Below the pieces are notes generated by a model. That model was given only the letters and a program-made list of their open reading frames with translations. It did not search any database and was not told the origin of the DNA. Positions 62,943-64,000 of a stretch of DNA of 64,000 nt are shown piece after piece. Source of the stretch: a bacterium (lineage in GTDB: Bacteria > Joyebacterota > Joyebacteria > Joyebacterales > Joyebacteraceae); contig JALGZK010000013.1 in NCBI GenBank assembly GCA_025774935.1, positions 26,391 to 90,390 on the forward strand, written 5' to 3'. Each line of letters opens with the position of its first letter. Position 1 is the first letter of the stretch. A program made the translations under genes and the position numbers.

Positions 62943-64000
62943 CTTATCGAACACGTCACGACCACCCTCTCCCCCGGTCGAACGCTGGCGCCCGCCCTCG
63001 GCGACTGGCGCTCGACGACGCCGCTTCCCTCGAGCGTGATTCTGAGCCCGAGCTTCGCGGCCGTCCTGCGCGCGAGCCTGGCGCTCATCCCGTCGAGGTC
63101 GGGCACTTCGACGACCTCGGTCTCAGGCTCGGGCGGAAGGAGGAGCTCGACCGGCACCCCGTCGGACCAGGACTCCCCGGAGACCGGGAAGGTCCCGCCG
63201 TCCGCGAGGAGCGCGGCCGCTCCGTCTTCCGCGCACTCGCTCGGAGCGATCTCCACGGAGCGCGCGGCTTCGACCTCGCTCGCGAAGACCACCTCCGTCG
63301 CGTCGAAGCCGCCGGCGCGTGTCGAGGCGAGCGCGACTCCGGGCCCGCCAGGTGCTATGCCGGTGGTCACGAAGTCGGTCCCGTGCCCGTCACCCGCCAT
63401 CACGTACTCGTGGCCCGGCCCGCGGACCACGCGCTCGACGATCCGGGAGAACGCGGGCGCGGCGACGTCCCCGCCGAGCCCCCTTCCCTTCGGCTCGTCG
63501 ATGACGACGAGACAGACGAACCGGGGGTCGTGCGCCGGGACCATTCCTGCGAACGACGAGACGTGCTTGCCCGGAGCGAACCCGCGGATGCCGGGCACGA
63601 CCTTCTGCGCCGTTCCGGTCTTGCCGCCGACGGCGACCTCGGCGACCTGCGCCTTCGTCCCCGTTCCGCGCTCGGCGGTCATCGCGAGGAGCTCGCGGAG
63701 CACGGCAGCCACGTCAGGATGGATCACCCGCCGCACCGCTGTCAGCCGGGGCTCGTCGACGATCCTGCCGTCCTCCGAGAGGACGGCCTTCACTATCTGC
63801 GGCTCCATCAGGTGCCCGCCGTTCGCGATGGCGCTGTAGGCGCCAACGAGCTGCAGGGCCGTGACGGCGATCTCCTGACCGATCCCGATCGTCTGGACCG
63901 ACCGCCTGCTCCAGGAGTCGGGCTCCCTGAGCGTCCCACGCGCCTCGCCCGGGAAGTCGATGCCCGTGGGGCTCCCGAAGCCGAAGTCGCGCGCGTATGA
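62939..64000 (-). CDS. ftsI: Penicillin-binding protein, FtsI/SpoVD-like with PASTA domain (partial)
   Basis: Only the C-terminal 353 codons lie in the window; the gene runs off the right edge. The visible part starts within the transpeptidase domain (YARDFGFGSPTGIDFPGEAR, IGIGQEIAVTALQLVGAYSA) and contains the KTG box GGKTGTAQKV; the SxxK and SxN motifs lie off the window. A linker and one PASTA domain (PDLDGMSARLARRTAAKLG up to the C-terminus) follow. It cross-links septal peptidoglycan with FtsW. The stop overlaps the murE ATG as ATGA. PASTA-bearing FtsI is seen in Gram-positives and in several FCB-type groups. Confidence 0.92.
   Translation of the reverse strand, partial: SYARDFGFGSPTGIDFPGEARGTLREPDSWSRRSVQTIGIGQEIAVTALQLVGAYSAIANGGHLMEPQIVKAVLSEDGRIVDEPRLTAVRRVIHPDVAAVLRELLAMTAERGTGTKAQVAEVAVGGKTGTAQKVVPGIRGFAPGKHVSSFAGMVPAHDPRFVCLVVIDEPKGRGLGGDVAAPAFSRIVERVVRGPGHEYVMAGDGHGTDFVTTGIAPGGPGVALASTRAGGFDATEVVFASEVEAARSVEIAPSECAEDGAAALLADGGTFPVSGESWSDGVPVELLLPPEPETEVVEVPDLDGMSARLARRTAAKLGLRITLEGSGVVERQSPRAGASVRPGERVVVTCSIR

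Overview
This window is high-G+C bacterial chromosome. The organism looks like a diderm with meso-diaminopimelate peptidoglycan: it has a Wzi-like outer-membrane barrel, a lipoprotein, MscS and MscL, a DNPR-type MurE and a complete division/cell-wall (dcw) cluster. A secreted gingipain-type protease ends in a FlgD-like sorting tail with the NPFNPVTTI motif. That tail, with the many TPR, PAS and GAF proteins, suggests a member of the FCB superphylum or a neighbouring candidate phylum such as Eisenbacteria, Krumholzibacteriota or Latescibacterota. This placement is inference; the window holds no rRNA or tRNA gene to test it.

Layout, left to right. 1-5.8 kb: the start of a PP-loop ATPase gene, about 1 kb of non-coding DNA with strong hairpins, a PKD/ThuA-like lipoprotein, a PAS protein with a ruined GGDEF domain, and a small Cys-rich secreted protein. 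5.9-8 kb: groES-groEL behind a promoter and a CIRCE operator. 8-22.3 kb: a long minus-strand run starting at a near-consensus promoter at 22.3 kb, in transcription order histidine kinase, CheY-like regulator, TPR protein, Wzi-like barrel, UbiA prenyltransferase, uppP, DUF4139 protein, rodZ-like, uvrB, nadC, birA, DUF3307 protein, coaX. 22.5-26.3 kb: mscS-mscL, a DUF3078 protein and a LysM/M23 peptidase, plus strand. 26.4-30.5 kb: recG and an HD protein facing rpmB, then an anti-anti-sigma (STAS) and anti-sigma kinase pair. 31.2-41.4 kb: two giant, related hybrid sensor kinases in tandem. 41.5-47.1 kb: the C25 protease, a VOC protein and a beta-helix protein. 47.2-64 kb: the dcw cluster on the minus strand, transcribed ftsI-murE-murF-mraY-murD-ftsW-murG-murC-murB-ftsQ-ftsA-ftsZ, followed by a large TPR protein.

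How the parts fit: much of the window serves the envelope. The dcw genes make and place septal peptidoglycan, UppP recycles the lipid carrier, RodZ-like protein links to the elongation machinery, the M23 enzyme trims the wall and MscS/MscL protect it from osmotic shock. A two-component pair heads the transcript that carries uppP and rodZ-like, so envelope genes may share a transcript with their sensor (inference).

The most unusual locus is the tandem kinase pair. The first kinase (31169-35803) has all catalytic residues. The second (36746-41410) is full length but has lost the phospho-accepting His, the N-box Asn residues, the glycine-rich ATP lid and the receiver Asp, so it looks like a pseudokinase paralogue. 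Its N-terminal membrane module and half of a GAF domain lie in a separate upstream frame (35877-36749), joined through a GTGA overlap. One missing C in a run of four would explain the split.
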